64,000 bases of DNA from Ricordea florida (lineage: Eukaryota; Cnidaria; Anthozoa; Corallimorpharia; Ricordeidae). The position numbers and the translations under genes were made by a program. A model generated the notes under the pieces. It had not been told where the DNA came from, made no database searches, and worked only from the letters and a program-made list of their open reading frames with translations. Position 1 is the stretch's first letter. The number at the start of each line of letters is the position of its first letter. Positions 58,101 through 64,000 of the stretch are shown piece by piece. The stretch covers positions 3,717,001 through 3,781,000 of the forward strand of contig OX453277.1 in NCBI GenBank assembly GCA_949710005.1, in the 5' to 3' direction.

Positions 58101-61100
58101 TGCTGTTGACCACATTGTTATTGGAACAGTGATACAAGAAGTCAAAACTAGCAACCTTGCTAGAGAGGTACTGTTTTGTTGTTTATACTTTCAATAGCAA
58201 TGCTTCCACTCCCAAGTTCCGAGAATTCATTTTTCTGTAATTCCCTATTGGTGAGTAATCTTTTTCAGGTCCCATCATCTGTTTATCTGCTTTATATTGT
58301 ATGGGAGTTATGGTGAAAAAAGTGCGGCTATGTATTTTTACATGTATTATCCAGTTGCTAAAAGCCTGCAAATGGCCATGGGATGGTGCCTTCACTTACA
58401 CGTTCTTGTATTGTTTCTCTCTTTATTTGCCTTTCTCAATTAGCTGCATGACCTTCATTAAAAATCAGTCAGTGGAGCACTTACATGAAGTATTAATAAT
58501 ATTAATTTATTATTTAATTGTGGCAACATTAATATTCATCTCAGTCTACAGGTTAGCATTGAGTTTGATTTTCATCCCTGTGGATGGTCTTTTGCCTTCT
58601 TCATAGGCTGCCCTTGGTGCTGGTTTCTCTGATAAGACTCCATGCCACACAGTGACAATGGCATGTATCTCATCAAACCAAGCTATCACTTCAGGTATAA
58701 TGAATCCAACATACATGTAGACCAACATTACTAATTTACATCTATTGACTTAAGCCTTCTCACCCCTGATTTACTGTTGTTTTTGCATAATATTATCATT
58801 CATAATAAAATAATAAATATTGATTAATATTCTACTAATCTTTTTTACTTTAGAGTTTTTAATCCACTTTATAACATTAATTTATCTCCAATATCCAGCC
58901 GTTTTGACCAAACATGCTTGGTCAGTAAAGGAGTTATAATATGCCCGTTTTGTTTTGTTTCACGGGACAAAGCAGGAAATCCCAAGCACAAAAGATAGGC
59001 CCATCATCAGTGATGTCAATAAGACCCGGCTCCCTCGGGAGCTCCAGCGGTTGCTCTCTTCCAAATCACCAGCTATATTTCTTGCGTTAATGTGCTTATG
59101 AACAAATAATTTAAAGGAACTTTAGTCAACTCTGCCAGGTGTTAACATCAGGTGGCCACCTGCTTCAAATCTTATTAAAAGCACTGATCATCCCTGCTCC
59201 ATACTTGTCCAATACTCTGACAAATTTATGCACAGCATTGTATTAAAATGCATTGTGTTGTGTTGTGTCATTCTAGAATACATTATTGAACTATTGTTAT
59301 GGCCATATAATACAGTACAACACTATGCATAAATTTGTCGGAGTATTGGACAACCCTCCCCTGCTCAGTTAGCCATTTAGAATGCAGGGTTTACCCTCAT
59401 CTTGCCCTTTCTGGAAACAAGTGATGTATTAATGTTTCTTTCTTATCATTTCATTACCTGCATTTACTAATTATTTGTTTTTCTTTTTTTCCTTGTCATC
59501 AACAGCTGTTGGTCTAATTGCCAGTGGGCAGTGTGAAACAGTCATTGCTGGAGGAGTTGAGTTCATGTCAGATGTACCCATCAGACTCAGTAGACCTCTT
59601 AGGAAGACTCTTTTGTCTCTAAACAAGGTTCAGCACTGTGTGAAATTTTCATAATAAAATGTTGTTGTGTGAACCACCATCACTGCTGAAGATGCACAAC
59701 TCCTTAAACTCATGATCAGGGTTGTTGAAAAGTTCTAAAGTATGCGGCTGAATTTGAAAAGTAACCGTCTAGACAATCAAGCTCCAAAAGGAGGGTCGGG
59801 GGCATGCCAAGCAGAGTAACCAACCGATATGATGAAGTGGGTGACGATTTTTGCAGGCAGCCGCCTACTTTTCACAACCCCGCATGATACACGCTCATAT
59901 GTGTGACAGTGTCATTGGTTTAGTAATAATAATAACTTTTTTTAATTATTTAACCTCTGTATTAATGTGCAATATTTACATTTCCATATAAGGCTAAGAG
60001 TTTAGGTGCGAGACTTGGACTGTTGTCACGCGTCAGACCCAGTTTCCTGTCTCCTGAGGTACGTCAATGTCGGTGTCCTTAAGCCAGGTCATTTGAAATG
60101 AATAATAGTATGCATTGTCTGTCATTACTTATAACAATTAACTATCATATGCTACTAAAAGTTTTCTTTTAACTCTTAATTAGAGCAACATCAATCCTCT
60201 TTTTTTCCTGCAGAATTTTCATTGGCCACTGCCCTCCTGCTTTAGAGTTGTAGAACAGGAAATTCAGTTTCACAGCATATGTTGGAGTAAACATTAGGTT
60301 GCAATAAATGTCTAAAGAATATTATAGCAGAATTACCGTTGCATTATCATTCTAGTCAAAGAATTACTTTATATGTGTGCCAGTAGGAACACTTGGTTAT
60401 ATCCTCCACCTCCTTACTCCCTCTACCTTTTCTAAGTTATATGTTCAAGTTGTTAACATAGTTTTGTGTTGCTAGCAATACTTTGCAAGATATGTGGGTC
60501 CCTATGCATGCAAACTGATTTCCTTTGCAGTTGCCAGCTGTAGCCGAGTTTTCCACTGGTGAGACAATGGGTCATAGTGGTGACAGGTATGCAGTTTATT
60601 CTCTGCTTAACAGTCAGTGTTTTAGCTACACATACATGTGATCTAAGCTGCAAATCCACTGACAGAAACTAAATGGTTGGTATAGTCATTCACTCCCACA
60701 TATAGTGTAATTATCAATTTTAGTGATGCATACTTAAGAATGAAGGTATCTCAATATTACTAACATTACACTGCTTTCTTACCAGGTTAGCGGCTGCGTT
60801 TGGTGTAAGCAGACAGGAACAGGTAAATAATATTGTTCTTACAAGGCTGTTATTGTTAAACCTTTATTTACTTGGATTGTAATACCATTTAACAGTTATT
60901 AGTAAGATGACAATATTTGAGTTTTGTATAAGTCTGCTCTTTGAAAATAGTCTGATTTTCTTTTCTTTTTCAGGATGAATATGCGCTGAGGTCTCACACA
61001 CTAGCCCATGAAGCTTCTAGTGTAAGTCATCTTCTTCCAGTTTGTATCCCTCTCTGACCATTTAAAATTCTAGAATTGCTTTGAAGATAAATAGTTAAAA

Positions 61101-62527
61101 CATCGCTGGTCCTCTTTTACATATCTTAAGTTTATTTCTTAATCAACCAAAAATAAAGTTCGAAAATTTAAATTCCCTTCCACGTAGGCTGGCAAATTAG
61201 AAGACTTAGTTCCATACAAAGTGCCTGGTAAGCTGCAGAGTTTTATGTTGTTACCTTTTAATTGATTTTATTTACGTAGATTGTACAGAAGCCTATTTTG
61301 AGAGTTTAGAACCTTGTGTTATTTAACAATTACTCGCCGAAGGCGAAGTGATTATCGGTGAATATTCACCGAGAATCACTGAGCCTGAGGCGAATGATTG
61401 TTTTAGTATAAATACACAGGTGATTATTTCAAAATTTTATTTCATCAAAAGGGCACGAACAACTGGCAGCCATTTTGTTCGTCGAGGTGATTATCGGCTG
61501 ATAATCCGAGGTAGCGAACAAATCAGAGCGCGCGATTTTGTATATGTGTGCTAATATTGAGTGTCAGTAAGCAGTCCTTGTAACTCTCAGCCATGTGTTC
61601 TGGCAGGACGTACAGAAACAGTTTCTGCTGACAATGGAATTCGTGTATCCAATCTGCAACAGATGGCCAAATTGAAACCTGCTTTTGTTAGGCCTCATGG
61701 TAGTGTTACTGCTGCAAATGCCTCATTCTTGGTGAGTTGAAATTTGACATTTGTTTTCTACTGTACAATCTGTCGCAAGTAGTAAGAATATTTACACTGG
61801 ATAACCCTGTCAGTTTAATAAGCACTGGTATCAAAGTGGGTCCTTTTATTGGAATACACAAGTAAAAATACACAAGGTCTAAAAGGTAAAACAATAAAGT
61901 CATATGATCAAAATATATAAAAGACACGAACTTCAAAATTAACTTCATTTAACAAGTCAAATGTCCATAATAATGAACTATAGGACCACTTTATAGCTGC
62001 TTATGTTTCACATTTGTTATTCATTACAGACTGATGGTGCATCTGCTTGTCTGATTATGAGTGAAGAGAAAGCTTTAGCAATGGGATTCAAGCCAAAAGC
62101 TTACTTGAGGTACCCATATTTTTGTAGCTCTCTAGCCTTACTAAAACATAAAAATGATTATATATGTGCTTCTTTGTTTTAAGTACAGCTGTACTGTTTT
62201 GTTATCATTTCAGTTCTATACTTCTTTTGGCAAATCCTGTAAGATCCTAACCACTTTTGTTTTTGTTTTTTCAGGGATTTTGTGTTTGTTTCCCAGGACC
62301 CCAAAGATCAGCTGCTGCTTGGGTACTGATTTTCATTCAGTTCTTTTAAGAAGCAAGTTATACCAGTAACCATTAGTTAGAGACAGGAGTGATTCGCACC
62401 TGTTAGAGAACGTGACATTGTTTTACTGTTTTTTTCTTCTGTGCAGTATTAAGTTTCAATTAATCCTCCACATCAAAATCGACACAAGTCAGAGAGATCC
62501 ATAGCAGTCATGCTAGTTATAAGAATG

Positions 62528-62582
<55 letters not shown>

Positions 62583-63928
62583 ACTTTATTTGAGTGTCAA
62601 CTGTACTTAGCACTGCTGTACTAATTGGGGACACTGTAAAGCACAAATGAAATCAAATCAAATTAAATCAAATCAAATGGTGGTTTTTGTGGAGAGGGGA
62701 AAACCGGAGTACCCAGATGATAACGAGCTCAATCATTGAGCTTTTCTTCATTGCTTCTAGACCAGCGTATGCGACTCCCAAGGTTCTGGAAAAGGCAGGG
62801 CTCAAATTGGAGGACATTGATGTGTTTGAGTACCATGAAGCATTTGCTGTGAGTTTTAGTGATACTTCAGCAAACTTATGTATTATGCTATTGAATCTCT
62901 ACATTTGTTGACTTCTTAATGCAATTTTATCTCATTACTTCATTTATTACCTTGCTGATTGACAGGGTCAAATCTTAGCCAACCTTAAAGCTATGGACTC
63001 CGACTGGTTTGCACAGAACTGCATGGGAAGAAGCTCCAAGGTAGGAAACATATCTCAACATCAATCGTACGATTTCACTTCCAGTTTTATTTCTGGTTAG
63101 TTTAAATAGGCACAAAATTCTTATAGTAGCAAGACCATACTAAAGAAATTGGACAATTGCTATTAACAGTGACTGCACAACAATTGCTATTAACAGTGAC
63201 TGCACAACAATTGCTATGAACAGTGAATAAATGGTGAGTGCTCTATAATTTTGCATTTTTTTTTTGTGGGTGGAGTTCTAGCAACTGACATCACAGCTAA
63301 ATGACTGACCACAATGTTGGACAGAGACAGAAATACCACCTGACAACACACAACTCACTAGACTCTGATGATGAGTCCCACCCAGGTTGTCAAAACTTAA
63401 CTCAAAGTCAGTAACAGAACTACCATCACCCAGACAATTGAACTCAACAGTTTCTCCAACTCCTTGAGTTCAAACCCTGATAATTTCTTGTTACAACTCA
63501 GCTTACCACTATTGTTATCTTTGTGTGCATCAGGTTGGCACACCACCAATGGAGAAGTTAAACACTTGGGGAGGATCCCTGTCTATTGGACACCCTTTTG
63601 GTGCCACTGGGGTTCGATTGCTTGCAACAACTGCTAACAGACTGCTAAGAGAGGGAGGAAAGTATGGATTGCTTGCTGCTTGTGCTGCAGGGGGACAGGT
63701 AATGTCACTATACTTTATCCCATGCCAGCCTGTTCTTTTTTTTTCTGGCTAAATGGTAATTGCTAAAAATTGCTCACTTGAATTCAATTTTTATAAAAAC
63801 AAAACATCTTCACCTTTCCACTTTCAAGCATTCTATTGGATCTGCCAGATATACTGATTGATAGTGTTAACTGGGAATCTCTCTCTCCACAGGGTCACGC
63901 TATGATTGTGGAAAGGTACCCATCCTAA
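55172..63928 (+). CDS. HADHB: Mitochondrial trifunctional enzyme beta subunit (3-ketoacyl-CoA thiolase)
   Basis: Complete in 19 exons: 55172-55250, 57003-57081, 57463-57507, 57693-57724, 58100-58167, 58607-58694, 59506-59627, 59993-60058, 60531-60586, 60786-60822, 60974-61021, 61188-61227, 61607-61731, 62030-62109, 62275-62322, 62761-62848, 62966-63040, 63534-63698, 63893-63928. They give 458 residues. It catalyses the thiolytic last step of long-chain beta-oxidation in the matrix-side inner-membrane complex with HADHA. The N-terminus ([20 protein letters not shown]) looks like a matrix-targeting peptide. Active site intact: nucleophile C121 ([11 protein letters not shown]), EYHEAFAGQ, H412 ([10 protein letters not shown]) and C442 ([12 protein letters not shown]). 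The second intron uses a GC donor (ACCAG|GCAAGA). Introns host several MITEs. Confidence 0.97.
56480..56760. mobile_element. One-sided hairpin MITE in HADHB intron 1
   Basis: Contains AGTATCACCCATCTAGT and the inverted ACTAGTTGGGTGATACT; the inner stem CTACTAGAGGACTATTAGTA folds. Carries two CCAATCAGA cores, one as GCCAATCAGAGG (56469) and one inverted (ATCTGATTGGCTACG). Ends near TTAGACC and GGTCTAATTG. Confidence 0.6.
59205..59353. mobile_element. MITE in HADHB intron 6
   Basis: Ends TTGTCCAATACTCTGACAAA and inverted TTGTCCAATACTCCGACAAA, about 29 bp paired, 149 bp total. No coding content. Confidence 0.8.
59717..59882. mobile_element. CAGGGTT-type MITE, 166 bp, 6-bp target duplication
   Basis: Ends CAGGGTTGTTGAAAAGT and inverted CGGGGTTGTGAAAAGT, flanked by CATGAT at both ends (59711-59716, 59883-59888). 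In HADHB intron 7. Confidence 0.8.
61323..61556. mobile_element. One-sided hairpin MITE in HADHB intron 12
   Basis: Same blocks in the same order as 9843-10152: TTAACAATTACTCGCCGAAGG, GTGATTATCGGTGAATATTC foldback, TTTTAGTATAAATACAC, GGCAGCCATTTT, and GCGAACAAATCAGAGCGCGC. It is shorter at the right. Confidence 0.75.
62527..62700. repeat. (AAT)n microsatellite followed by a retroelement tail
   Basis: About 54 bp of AAT, then GAACTTTATTTGAGTGTCAA, ACTAATTGGGGACACTG (the inverse of TGTCCCCAATTAGTAG in the LINE tail at 10380), AAATCAAATCA repeats and GGTTTTTGTGGAGAGGGGAA. Probably the 3' end of a LINE or SINE in antisense. Confidence 0.6.
63154..63228. repeat. 27-bp tandem repeat, three copies
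   Basis: Unit starts CAATTGCTATTAACAGTGAC, with starts at 63154, 63181 and 63208; the third copy is partial and has G for T. In HADHB intron 17. Confidence 0.9.
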
Positions 63929-64000
63929 ATATGAAAACGTTTCATCAACTAATGCAAGAGACTGTGTAACTGGTTTAGTATTGGTTGCTAACTCTCAGGG

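Noticed and set aside
1-64000. CRISPR arrays, bacterial operons, replication origins
   Set aside because: None seen; the tandem repeats lack regular unique spacers and the sequence is plainly intron-containing eukaryotic DNA.

Overview
This is a eukaryotic, intron-rich, repeat-laden genomic window. It has short exons with canonical GT-AG introns, animal genes, a germline Tudor protein, dense MITEs and tRNA-derived SINEs. Together these suggest a metazoan, most likely an anthozoan cnidarian (stony coral or sea anemone). That placement is by gene sequence character and repeat style, not by a database match.

Layout, left to right. (1) 3-281: tail of a Ulp1-like cysteine protease ORF, cut by the window edge. 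(2) 719-1041: tRNA-derived SINE. (3) 1118-2641 (-): intact THAP-DDE transposase, lying beyond the last visible RAE1 exon and possibly inside its final intron. (4) 2946-9250 (-): mRNA export factor RAE1, eight coding exons; the short final exon is not in the window. (5) 9470-16519: transposon-rich intergenic DNA with a LINE tail, MITEs, palindromes and a complete 3.4-kb ISL2EU-type DNA transposon (11857-15261) with terminal inverted repeats and TA target duplication. It carries two convergent genes: a THAP-DDE transposase and a SWIM-finger/YqaJ nuclease. (6) 16520-20934: a second, diverged ISL2EU-type element with the same convergent architecture, ending close to the promoter of the next host gene. 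(7) 21519-25048 (+): a LACC1 (FAMIN)-like gene whose N-terminus is a DUF218/YdcF-like domain. (8) 25987-31670: a ~2.55-kb tandem duplication holding two copies of a three-exon 3' gene cassette of unknown identity. (9) 33604-54863 (-): an eight-exon gene for a 3,801-residue protein with 17 Tudor domains, almost certainly a piRNA/germ-granule scaffold. (10) 55172-63928 (+): HADHB, mitochondrial trifunctional enzyme beta subunit, complete in 19 exons, divergent from the Tudor gene across only 308 bp.

The host genes are functionally unrelated (RNA export, purine/immunometabolism, germline RNA silencing, fatty-acid oxidation). Most of the rest is mobile DNA at various stages of decay. It gives well-resolved insertion events: an empty site between the duplicate copies, a MITE within a MITE, an element splitting a dead retroelement frame, and a 6-bp-TSD MITE family seen at three loci. 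The points most worth following up are the 17-Tudor protein, the DUF218-LACC1 fusion, the paired transposase/YqaJ modules (one with its second catalytic Asp changed to Asn), and the orphan duplicated cassette.

Exon boundaries were read by eye from splice sites and frame continuity. Every multi-exon gene reported closes in frame.
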